A stretch of 64,000 nt of DNA from Brachypodium distachyon (lineage: Eukaryota > Streptophyta > Magnoliopsida > Poales > Poaceae). Of the stretch, positions 9,305-19,949 are shown one piece after another. Both the position numbers and the translations under genes were made by a program. The stretch lies in the NCBI RefSeq assembly GCF_000005505.3, contig NC_016131.3, forward strand, positions 1,364,001 through 1,428,000, written 5' to 3'. The stretch's first letter is position 1; every line of letters begins with the position of its first letter. A model generated the notes under the pieces. It saw only the letters and a list, made by a program, of their open reading frames with translations, was not told where the DNA came from and ran no database searches.

Positions 9305-11617
9305 TCATTTTTTGTCAAAAAATTTAGAAATGCTGTTTTTGTTCACAATTTTAATTGCTGGCACCTCAATAGCGGCAGTCTTCAAAGGTGCAGCTGGCCT
9401 ATGTCTCCCCATTACTTGCTGTAGAGGTGTCTCACTGGTACTATGTGCAGCTTCTGCATCATTAGCTTCAACATTTTCTTTATAAACTGTAAGCAGCTGC
9501 CTTTGAATATGAGGAAAGAAACCCTTCTTCAGTACATACAATGCAGCTTCACATTGTTTCTCGGTTACCTGCAAAAGAATACCAAAAACAGTCTTATAAG
9601 AAGCAAGGGAGGGAGGGAGAGGAAATGAAATGGAAATGACATTACTCACCCCTTCTTTGGGACCGTGCTCGAAAACACAACGGCAGAAATCCAAGAAAGA
9701 TGAGACCGTATTGTTATACTCCTTATCTTTGTAGTGAAGACGGTCAATAAGCACGGTTGCAGTTCCACCAGTGGCTGCAATACTTCCCCTCCAGTCAGCA
9801 GTACTTGGATTTTCTCGCTCCATGGCACGAGGGTTATCAACAAGATCACAATTCAAGGCTTCTAAGAATCTTTGTTTCTGGTCAGCAAATAGTGTTTTTG
9901 CATACCTCATCAATGAGGTTATGATCTGAACTCTCCTTTCAGGGGTCATGGTAGCTGCAGAGTTGTGAACTAAGGACCTCTTGGCAGCATCCATAAAGAA
10001 CCCATCTTCAACACCAGATGTCATGAGTAATTTAGAAAGAATCTCCACATGCATAGGGTATTGAAAAGAACCCTTGGCCTTATATTGAAAATACTTATTC
10101 CTAGATATAATATCATGAATCTTCAGATTATCTTTCTTATATCCATCGGCATCTAGCTCGTACTCCAGAGCATCTATCTCAATAATACCATATCTTTCCA
10201 CAAAAAACATGTCATTCTGCTCAAACAGCCCTCGATAACACTTCCCCCTCCGATGGGCGCGCTCAAGACATTCCAATATAAGCAGCAAAGTTATTCTGCC
10301 ATCCTCGGCTAACATTACCACATATAGTTCTCTATGTGTAAAGCACAATAATGTTTTGGGGATTTCCACAGACTCAAACCACTTGCCCTTCTTTCCCAGC
10401 TCCCTAATGTGTGCTGTCATGGGCACTCTCAACACTTGCGGGGTTGTAGGACCTTGAGAAGGACCTGCCTGATCTGCACCTCCTCTCAGTCGAGGATTCA
10501 CAACAATCTTCGACCCACTGGAAATATTTGACTCCGAAAATAACGAGTCCCGGTCTAAAATCTTTCCTTTGTAGGTATAATAAGAATCCCAGAACACAGG
10601 ACCATCGAAATCTGAGAGAACAGACCGCATGCAGTCTTCCTTATTGACATCAAGTTGGATGGTTTTGTGGGGAAATTCAATTCTCACCTGTTTAAACAAA
10701 AAAAAATGAATCAAAGAAAACTGAACAGAGTTTATTAACTTTAATCACAGTGGCCGGTAAATACCTGGATCATCTCTTCACCACATTTTACAAGTGCCTC
10801 TGGTGATACAGCTGCCTGCCTGCTGCTACAGGTATCACTGAATCCACACTCATCATAATCAACCTAGGTAAGACAACAAGTCACAAAAATGTTGTAAGAA
10901 GTAAAGTTAAAGACACTGAAGTGGAATATAGATATATACTTTCTACTTGGAAAAAAGGACCAGAGAGTTTATATTGATTGTAAGCTGTAACATGCATAAA
11001 CAATTATTTGAATGCCATACAAGTATGAAAGCAATATAGGACTACCGTTCCAGTGGCATTGCACTTCTGATACAGACCACAACAGAACTTGTGTGCCTCC
11101 CCAGGAGGATGCATCAGTGGAAATTTGCCACCGGGCGAACACTACATACATGTAGTAAATAACTAGGGAACTGGAAGAGTCAGAAGGTGAGTTTAGGGTT
11201 TACCGAGGAGCTTACATCGTCGTGGATCAGGTTGTTGTCGGCGACGTCAACGAGGAAGTGGTTCGCACGGATCATCACCTTCTTGTCGGTTGTCCCAGCG
11301 ACCGGCTGCACAGGGTGGGAGGGCCCTTTCTTCGAGGCCGGCGCTAGGTTTACGTCAGGAGCTTCCTTGGCCGCCTGGCCCTCCGTTGAGGCCGCGACCA
11401 CTGCTGCCGCCGCAAAGATGATATTTGGGACTTCAGACACAAATGTTATGCCATTTCCAACAAAAGCCCTCTCAAGTGAACCTGCAGTATAAAGACTCTT
11501 TCTTCCATCATAAGCAGGTAACTTGCCGCCAAGGGATTTATTCCCATGCAGCTTGATCAGCTCACTGAGTACATCCCTGTTTGTAGCTCTTGATTTTGAC
11601 TCTGGATTAATAGAAAC
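9305..11617 (-). CDS. Ubiquitin-like / degenerate kinase / KEN-domain protein, with Argonaute-derived N-terminal exon
   Basis: Predicted exons: 11617-11216, 11141-11046, 10863-10765, 10687-9650 and 9568-9305, all phase 0 with GT..AG borders. The first is Argonaute-derived (SINPESKSRATNRDVL, later IRANHFLVDVADNNLIHDD). The next two are short (CSPGGKFPLMHPPGE; VDYDECGFSDTCSS). The long exon opens with a ubiquitin-like fold ending RLRGG (10492-10478). A reduced kinase C-lobe follows, its HRD position reading CYRGL (about 10240-10226), so it should be inactive. Last is a region like the KEN ribonuclease domain of IRE1/RNase L: TPERR, DWRGSI, Arg and His five residues apart in RCVFEH (9682-9665), and FFPHIQRQLLTVYKE. 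If KEN is active, RNA cleavage in the cytosol is an inference. There is no obvious separate start codon; it may be read through from the upstream Argonaute exons. The family is otherwise unknown to me. Confidence 0.6.
9317..9340 (-). other. PIP-box-like motif at the extreme C-terminus
   Basis: The last residues include KNSISKFF followed by DKK and stop. This fits the degenerate PCNA-interacting pattern (K/Q/M)xxIxxFF, which is often placed at protein ends. Such a short motif arises by chance often; binding is inference. Confidence 0.25.
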
Positions 11618-12311
11618 CTACGTCCAAGTACACAATTCAACAACATTATAAAGACAAAAAAGTGACCCTTTATTCTAGATTCAGTAAACAATGGAGAGGC
11701 TACTAGCCTGCAGAACTGTTCAACCAATAGAAACAGAACTACTGAAATCTACTGATGTTTTTTTATGATCATTTATTTCAACATATATAGAGCAGCGAAC
11801 TTGAAGTAACACGCAAAAGCATCAAGTAAATATATATGCAAACAAGAACATACAAAGCGAAGATACCAAACCAGACCAAAACTCTACATTTCAGCATAAC
11901 TGTAGATGCAAACAGATGTGACACTTTATTCTAGATTCAGTAAACAATATATGGACAATTATCCCATGGAATCGTCCAATACCATATGCCAAGCTATTCA
12001 AATCTATTTGTTAAACGAAATCAGCAGCTATCGGCAATGCAGGTAAAGAAATTAACCAAACAATTGGCACCGCATACCATCTGGAGGCTTCCATTTCGAA
12101 TTAGACTCCAGGAAAACATCAACTTGAAACGTGAAAATCAATTGCATTTGAATGAACCAGCGGGGAAGAACACCCGATCCGAGATGGGCCGTGGAAAATT
12201 TGCAAAAAACACTAAACAAACCATGTCTAATTAAAAGATGAGGAAGGACTCATGGATACATTACCTCCATAGGCAAATATACAGGTCGAGAATCACTTCC
12301 AGACTGTAGGC
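11474..12311 (-). repeat. 838-bp near-identical duplication, copy 1
   Basis: Bases 11474-12311 match 13758-14595 at a constant offset of 2284. The one difference I noticed is A at 11491 versus G at 13775, turning Tyr into His in the shared exon. The block holds an Argonaute exon 2, an intron of about 650 bp and, in this copy, the end of the complete PAZ exon. Confidence 0.9.
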
Positions 12312-15115
12312 AGGGCCAAGAAGTATATTGCAGTCTGTAGTTGTATCTTTGCGTGAAGTACTGAACAACTGTCATCCTGGTTCCTCTCCCATCAACAGGA
12401 AATCTAAAAACAACAAAAAGGAATAAGTTGACATTAGTTAGGAGACAACAACCATGATGCGCTAAGTACTAAAAAGAACAGTAATCACACCATGTTTAAA
12501 CCGTCAGAAAAGGCAAAGCTAATTAATTAAAGAAACAAAATTCATAGAACTCTGGGTGATATAACTTATAAGCTCAACTTACCATCGCTATATATTTTCA
12601 ATATTAAAGAAACAAAATTCATAGACCTCAGGATAAAATCATTTTCTTTTTTCCCCTCCAATACCCAAGTGCTCGCAAACAACATCAACTAAGAGAATCC
12701 AAGCTCATAATCTATAAGTCACATTTTTCTTATATTCCAATAAGACGATCTTAATTAGTTTCCCAAGAACATAAAGGCCATAAATGAAATAGAAACAGGT
12801 AGGATGTGAGGAAATATTATTACATTGGCTGGTTCATGGGGATAGGTGTAAGCACTGTTATGTTGTATCTTCTGATTTGGTCAACGCGTACTCCTCGTGC
12901 TTTCTTTATCTGCACATATCAGACAACAGAATAGATAGTCAACTGTACGCAACTGACATGATGTTGTAGTCTGCATATCACATTTTTCTAGTTTTGCTGA
13001 GTAGATTGTACCTTCACACGGTTCCTGTCAATCAAAGGACGTGACTTGTCACGTAAGTTGAGGAACTCTTGCACAAATTGGATCACCGTCACTGGCTTGA
13101 AAAAGAATGTTGCAGATATATCTGAGTAAAGAAGTAAGAATACTTTTTATTCAACAGACCTGTCAGTGGCAAAATAATGTAAAATGCACTATCACTTGAT
13201 AACATTAACTGAAAGGGATTACCTATATTGACGGAGAGCCCCATCTGTGTTGGACGCAGGCTCTGGTAGTAACCTCTCCAGCACCCTAATCCTTCACCAA
13301 TGTCTCCTCGGTGACCAAACGTGGTAGAGACAAAGGATCTGGGTATTGTGACATAGCTGCAAACATTATCACAATCACTGTTAGCGCTCTAGAAAAGACG
13401 CATGATAAAGAAAAAGATCATAGGAAGAACTTTGGATTCAGAAGTAATACTTCCAAGATGGTGACTCCCTGAGCACAACATCCAGTACTTGGATGGTTTT
13501 TTGAGGCAAATCCCTCTCTCTTCCAGCCAGAAACTGCTGAAGGTCGAACAAGCCTGTTCTCCCGGCAATACGAATGGTGATCTTACACTCCCTTTCGGCC
13601 CTGCAATTCAAGAAGGATTAAGCAGCTATGATCAAGAAACATCATGTTCCTGATAATTAATGATGATATGACACTAACAAAGAACCTTAACCCACCTTTC
13701 TTTATCTTTTTTTTCTGGAGCAACCAGCGTAACAGCAAACTCCTCTGATTCAAAAGGAAGTGAACCTGCAGTATGAAGACTCTTTCTTCCATCATAAGCA
13801 GGTAACTTGCCGCCAAGGGATTTATTCCCATGCAGCTTGATCAGCTCACTGAGTACATCCCTGTTTGTAGCTCTTGATTTTGACTCTGGATTAATAGAAA
13901 CCTACGTCCAAGTACACAATTCAACAACATTATAAAGACAAAAAAGTGACCCTTTATTCTAGATTCAGTAAACAATGGAGAGGCTACTAGCCTGCAGAAC
14001 TGTTCAACCAATAGAAACAGAACTACTGAAATCTACTGATGTTTTTTTATGATCATTTATTTCAACATATATAGAGCAGCGAACTTGAAGTAACACGCAA
14101 AAGCATCAAGTAAATATATATGCAAACAAGAACATACAAAGCGAAGATACCAAACCAGACCAAAACTCTACATTTCAGCATAACTGTAGATGCAAACAGA
14201 TGTGACACTTTATTCTAGATTCAGTAAACAATATATGGACAATTATCCCATGGAATCGTCCAATACCATATGCCAAGCTATTCAAATCTATTTGTTAAAC
14301 GAAATCAGCAGCTATCGGCAATGCAGGTAAAGAAATTAACCAAACAATTGGCACCGCATACCATCTGGAGGCTTCCATTTCGAATTAGACTCCAGGAAAA
14401 CATCAACTTGAAACGTGAAAATCAATTGCATTTGAATGAACCAGCGGGGAAGAACACCCGATCCGAGATGGGCCGTGGAAAATTTGCAAAAAACACTAAA
14501 CAAACCATGTCTAATTAAAAGATGAGGAAGGACTCATGGATACATTACCTCCATAGGCAAATATACAGGTCGAGAATCACTTCCAGACTGTAGGCGAGGA
14601 AGTGGTTCGCGCGGATCATCATCAGAAGGTGAGTTTAGGGTTTAGGAGCTCACCTCGCAGTGGATGAAGTTATTGTCGGCGAGGAAGTGGTTCGCGCGGA
14701 TCATCACCATCTTGGCGATGGGCCCCTTGTTGGAGACCGGCGCGAGGTCGAGGTCGACATCGGGAGCAGCCTCCTTTGAGGCCGTGACCCCTGCCGCCGC
14801 CGCGGGCGCGGTCTTGGAGACCAAGTGGACGGACACCGTCTCTGGCGTTGGTGGCGGTGCTGGCCTGAAGGGAGACGCGCGGAAGGTGAACGGCGCGGCA
14901 CCGCGGAAGACGACGGCGTGCTGGTAGACGCACCGGGGCGGCATCGTCGCGGCAGGGTCGAGGTACACGGCCGTCTCTGGCTGGCCGTACGGCACCGGCG
15001 GGGTCGACGCGCCCGGAGCCGGCCAAGCGAGCGCGCCCCCGCGTCCTCCACTACCGTCACCTCGGTACCGGTGGTGGCCACCGCTGCGCCCTCGTCGTCT
15101 GCCGCGGTAGGCCAT
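12265..15115 (-). CDS. Argonaute front half: N, linker 1 and PAZ, without MID/PIWI
   Basis: Seven exons on the minus strand: 15115-14654, 13901-13696, 13600-13451, 13356-13223, 13121-13012, 12909-12824, 12403-12265, totalling 429 codons in frame. Exon 1 gives an Arg/Gly-rich start (MAYRGRRRGRSGG) and MVMIRANHFLADNNFIHCE. Then come SINPESKSRATNRDVL, LGGKLPAYDGRKSL, IRIAGRTGLFDLQQFL, GCWRGYYQSLRPTQMGLS and the PAZ end TVVQYFTQRYNYRLQYTSWPCL...SRPVYLPME, close to the plant AGO1/MEL1 group. PAZ binds small-RNA 3' ends. The normal continuation (CKIVEGQ..., MID, PIWI with the slicer residues) is absent from the window; the next downstream exon is a second copy of exon 2. A slot in the N-lobe-to-PAZ linker is also shortened (GVRVDQIRRY lacks the usual insert). 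So it cannot slice alone; a dominant-negative, chimeric or dead gene are all possible. Confidence 0.8.
13758..14595 (-). repeat. 838-bp near-identical duplication, copy 2
   Basis: Second copy of the 11474-12311 block. Here the exon 2 copy is the one used by the Argonaute front half, and the PAZ exon is only a 46-bp stub (14549-14594), stranded in intron 1. Beyond the border, 14595-14621 repeats part of exon 1 (GAGGAAGTGGTTCGCGCGG, also at 14680), followed by GTGAGTTTAGGGTTTA shared with 11187. The right border is therefore a patchwork. Confidence 0.9.
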
Positions 15116-17141
15116 GGGGGGTGAGTTGGAGGTGGGTTATGGGTGGTGTTATACGAGTTGGAGTCGCGAGGAACCGCTTTTTACAGGCGGAGGCTACCGT
15201 GGTCATTCCGTGCAAGGGGTGTGGTTGGGGTTTTTCAAATTTCGAAATTCGACACAAGAAGAAAATACTACTAGTCCATATGAGATGAGTTACAACGCAA
15301 CGATTTGGAGTTTACTTTGACGGATGTAACACCGGCTAATGGTGCTTAATTAACGTACTGTCTTCATACTCAAATTAAGACATCTGGATATCGGTGATTA
15401 AAGGTGGCGTCGAAATGCCGCCACAAAATGACACAGCTCCATCTGTGCCTAGCTTTTGCAATGGCTCTTGCGCATCCTCCTGTGGATCCGTTCCCAAAGG
15501 CTGATCATCTAAAAAAGTGTAGTACTAGTAAAAGAAAGAAAAAAGAAGAAGCCACGCAGCCGGCCGGTTAAAGAAGAGCTTCTGACCAAAAGGAGGGGCC
15601 GGAGAGAGCTAGCGGGTCTGACGGCCTTGACCGTGGGAACCAAGGAATGCAGCCATGGATGTCCCAGTTGTGTGCATATGTATGGTGTTTGTCGCTCTCG
15701 GTCTTATTACTGTAGGGAGTAGATTTGAGCTCCATCCACGATCCATCCCTGACCTGTGTGGCAAAAGTATCCGGCCTCCTTCCAACATGTTGTCGATCGT
15801 TGTTTACCGGAACGGAGGGATCGAGGGAGTAGTAACTATATCACATAAAGCGGCGGCGGGCGTACGATCGTGGTACGGTCTCCAAAATTCTTCTCTCTTG
15901 TCTGCTTCCGAGACACGGCTCGATCGGCTGCCAAATGACGGCACTGCCCTTAATGCGTGCATGAGAGAGCCAAAAACTGCATGCATGGTATGCATTCATG
16001 GATCCCATTACTGATCGACACGTACCATGCATGCATTAATCCGCCTGGAGGCTCAAGGTGGAGAAGGAGTGCCGGCCGGGGTGCTAGTGCTACGGCCAGC
16101 TCTCCTGATCTCGCGACATGTAGATTGACGCAGACTAGCGATCGAGTGCTGTCTCGTACGTCTCGCCATGCCAGAAGATGGACAAAACCCTGCTGCCATC
16201 GCTTCGCTCGCGTGCGAAACCAACAAACTCCGTCAGGGTGAACGAAATACACAGCGCCAATGTCATGTCATGTCGGTCGATCCACCTCAGAATCTCCTCA
16301 GGACCACCACCATCTTCGTGCCAAATAACTACTACTAGTATATACTGTCTCCTACTACTGAAACTACTATATATATGATGGACTTTGAGATCACTACCAC
16401 CATATATTGGCTTGTGCATCATTTTCGAAAATAAATAAACTAACACTGTATGGAAAAACATAAGTACCGCCTCAAATCGGTGTAACAAGGCTTCTCTTAA
16501 AAATCTTTATAGCTAAAGGACCTAATAAAGTGTTGGTTTAAAAGTTAACTCTCTTACCCTTTCATTTCATTCGCACATTGATGGACAAGTTTGAAACGGA
16601 CCATAACAAGAATTAATCATCAACACTAGGGCAATTTAGTAAAATGTCGACCGGAGAGGACATGGCAGCTCATTCTGCTGCTGCTGGGCACAGTCGCACA
16701 GGTTCAGTCCTGCAGCCTTGGACCGCATCCAAAAATCAAAACCGACCTTTCCATGTAGCAGAGGGGGACGTTGTTTGCCTGACTCTTGGTTGTAGTAATC
16801 TTTTGTCTTCTTCCACGCTTGCAGGTCCGGTGATAGGTCGTACAGAGGACTGCACTGTAGCCTGCAGGCGTGCAGGTAGGGTCAGTTCTCTTGTGCATGT
16901 GCCCAGCAATTTCCAGACCGGAGTTCCAAAATTTTATTTTGAAATGAGTTTTTTTTGGCAGTTTGGAGATTACCAAGACGTCTGTCCTCATCGTCCAAAG
17001 TCGTACTCCAAACCTACAACTGCATGTCCGAAATGAATTTTCTTTTTTTTGTATTTTTGGCTATTTGCACACATACATACTTTTTTATGAAATTTAAAAA
17101 CATACACATAATTTATAAAAGGAGGAAGCGTATAAACATAA
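15116..17141. other. Upstream of the Argonaute locus; no gene recognised
   Basis: The first few hundred bases should hold the promoter of the minus-strand Argonaute gene. Farther on, chance ORFs of 60-130 codons on both strands show no family signature. 16630-17040 is open in one + frame for 130 codons but has no conserved motif. No RNA gene seen. Confidence 0.35.
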
Positions 17142-17251
17142 TACTCCCTACGTCCAACAAAAGATGTCTCAACTTTGACTAAATTTGAACGTATCTAGGT
17201 ACATTCAAATTTTGACAAACTTGAAACATCTTTTGTTGGACGGATGGAGTA
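17142..17251. mobile_element. Stowaway-type MITE (about 110 bp)
   Basis: TA-flanked element with inverted ends CTCCCTACGTCCAACAAAAGATGTCTCAA and its near reverse complement ending ATCTTTTGTTGGACGGATGGAG, followed by TA. This is the CTCCCTCCGTCC end class typical of grass Stowaway/Mariner MITEs. A related copy lies at 52672-52798. Confidence 0.85.
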
Positions 17252-17299
17252 TGTTTTTTGATTTTTACAAACAATACCCAATTTGCTCATTTCACTTTT

Positions 17300-18330
17300 T
17301 AAATCTATTTTGAACACATAAACATGTTTGTTTTCTTCATATCATTGTTTCTCCAAACAAGCTCAAATTGATATTCCTTGCAATAATTATTTGTCTTCGT
17401 ATGCACTGTACAAAAACTTATCCTCGGTCATTCTATATCATCACGGAAACTTGCATCATGATAGAAAATATATCTGTTTCGCGGCACGGTGCTAAACCTT
17501 TTTTTTTCCATACGGTTCCCAAACTTCAACACAACCAAGCTCAAAATTATCCACTTGCCATATGGAGGGTAGAGCGGCACCTGGAGGCGACGCGGAGGAC
17601 GGCGTGGAAGGCGCTTCCAATGCACGAGCACGCCCTGGCCAGGGCGTGGGAGGATGTCTGCCTGCCTACGACTCCGAGACGGCCTCTTCCTCGGCATAAG
17701 ACCAGAGCAGCGGATGCCCGTGTGGCCAGGGCACCTTCCCCGGAGCCGATGGTAGCGCCTACGTCGGCTTCTGGACGCGCGACCTCCAAGTACTATTTGA
17801 ACAACAAATTCGATTTGAGTGTACTGCGAGAAAATTTGTTTCGTGTTGCAAATGTTGCATCAGGGTTTTTTATGTCACAATTAGTTTTGAGCCCAATGTT
17901 ACGACGGGTTTTTTATGCTGCATGTGAGATTTTCGATGTCGCGATTTGTTTTGCGCACAATGTTGCGACAGGTTTTTATGTTGCAAGCAGAAATTTTGAT
18001 GTTGTGATTAGTTTCGGGACAAAAATGATGCATCATGACTTTTCGATGTTTCAAACATACAACAAAAATGCTACATGCAAATCCTTTTGTTGCAATGCTG
18101 GGACAATCCAACATGGCTTGCAAAGGTGGTCTAATATTAGAAAGTAGGCATGTGAAAAGAAAATCAGCGAGGGTTCTTCGACAAAAATATAACAACAGCC
18201 TACCAACTAACATTGCTTGTGTATTTGAAATGAAACTGTAGCAAACTTTTCTGGAAGGCATATTTGGAATTTGCGTGTTTCAAGCGGCATTTCTAAAACT
18301 GATAATTGCTTGATGGTTCCCGTGGAATTT
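17300..18330. repeat. Unannotated DNA with degenerate ATGTTGC/GGTTTTTTATGTTGCA repeats
   Basis: Between about 17840 and 18020 the sequence repeats, roughly every 60-65 bp, the plan (A/C)AATGTTGC-(A/G)-(T/A)CRGGTTTTTTATG(T)TGCA followed by GATTTTCGATGT. A 259-codon ORF at 17368-18147 crosses it but has no family signature and its periodic part only reflects this repeat, so I do not call a gene. 17560-17790 is GC-rich and may be a captured exon scrap. Confidence 0.45.
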
Positions 18331-18938
18331 GGATCATGATTTTAAATAGCACGCTATAACATTTAGCGCCGGCTTCCTCCAGATGCTATAGATGCTATAG
18401 CGTGCTATAGTGCGCGCTATTTCAAATAGCGTTTTGCAAAATAAATATATCAAATATAGTCCAAAATTAAAGATTTCAGCATAAATACGTGCTAAAAAGT
18501 TCTCCAATCGTTTGCAATACCAAATCCATGACATAAACATAGATATTTGACATAATTAAAGGAGTCAGTAGTTTACGAAGTGCATAACATACACAGCCCA
18601 CGGGACAACAACATAGCATAAAGTACTCATTCCGAACTAGAGAGAGAATGTGCCGTCCTCGGGGTGGAGCTGGTTAGGGATTAGCTATATTTTGGGCTTA
18701 CGCCTTTAGACCAACGTGGTACAATTTGGATTTAGGGTGCAAAATATTTAGCGCGCTATAGAAAAAACGTTTAGTGACATTTAGCACGCTGTAGCGCGAA
18801 ATAACGGGCTATAGCAGGAATAGCGGCATAACGAGAAAAATAACTTAAACGTAGCGCCAGTTCTTCAGATATGGTCTTCAGATATGCTATAGATGACACT
18901 ATAGCGGAAATAGGGCTCTATTTAAAGCCATGATCTGG
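18331..18938. mobile_element. TIR element rich in GCTATAG motifs (about 608 bp)
   Basis: The left end GGATCATGATTTTAAATAGCACG (18331) is matched by the reverse complement of the right end (CTATTTAAAGCCATGATCTGG, ending about 18938). Inside, many copies of GCTATAG(C/T)G(C/T) occur on both arms (18380-18435 and 18740-18910). No transposase. It looks like a non-autonomous DNA transposon; the class is unclear because no target duplication is obvious. Confidence 0.6.
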
Positions 18939-19949
18939 ATTAGGGATTTATGAGCCCAAAGCACGAGCGAATTTAGATTAGTAAACCGGCTCTGAACAGT
19001 GACACAGACGCGAGGTGCGGACCGGAGGCGCGCGCGCTTGGTTTCGCTCGGCAGCACGCGATGTCAGGCTTTGCAGTCGGCTAACGGAGCTGCTTGCAGG
19101 CACATCCTACTGGTGTGCCTATCTTTTGACACCTCCTGCAGTTGCAATTTCGGCGATACTACACAGCAGAGCTGGTCGGCGTGGGCCATCCCGTGGATGG
19201 ACCGGTCGAATACCTTTTTCGAGGGAAGTTTAGGCCTGGTAATGGGTTGAAACCTGGCCGCATCCAGACCAAACCATACAAACATACGTGAATTAACCAA
19301 ACCAATTAGCCAGACCAAACTCATAAACTCATTCTTTAGAATTCAAACCGCGCTAATCCATCCTTTTTTCTCCCCGGACCACACCGAACCATCCTTACGC
19401 ATGCTGTTTGAACCCGTGGATGGTGGGTAGGGGTGCAGCTGATAGCAATATAGCATGGTACGAACTAGGTGTTCGATTAACATTTGGCTATGGATATGTG
19501 GAGAGCTGTCGTAGGACCAAACGAGCTAACAAAGAGTCGTTAGTTAGATGATACATGCAAATTCAGCTGTTGTAGACTGTAGTGCTGTTGTGACCACCCA
19601 CGAATGAAGACAACAATGATTCCATCAACTGCTAGCCCTGACTGCAGTTGATCATCCTCTGCAGAGTAAAACAAAGGCATTAAGGAAGCCCATCATGGCA
19701 AATGTTATGGACAGTTTTCTAACTGCCGTCATCGATGCAAAATTACATTAGCTTATTAAAATAATGAAATGCAGCCTAGCACTAAGATAGATCTCGGACA
19801 GGGAAAACAAAGATCTGAAGACCCCCGAGTGCAAGCAGCAAACATTATTTTGCACTCAATCCCTAGAGATTATTATTTCATCTGAGTACTGCGTTTCTTT
19901 GTTGTCGGTGTCACATACACCGAGTTCCTACTCTCTCCATCCCATAATA
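18939..19949. other. Gene-free stretch before the CACTA element
   Basis: No protein or RNA gene recognised. 18990-19250 is moderately GC-rich and open in two + frames for 70-80 codons, with no motif I know. The rest is AT-rich. Confidence 0.35.

Noticed and set aside
12265..15115. Complete, slicing Argonaute gene
   Set aside because: I searched downstream on the minus strand for MID/PIWI motifs and found none before the KEN gene.
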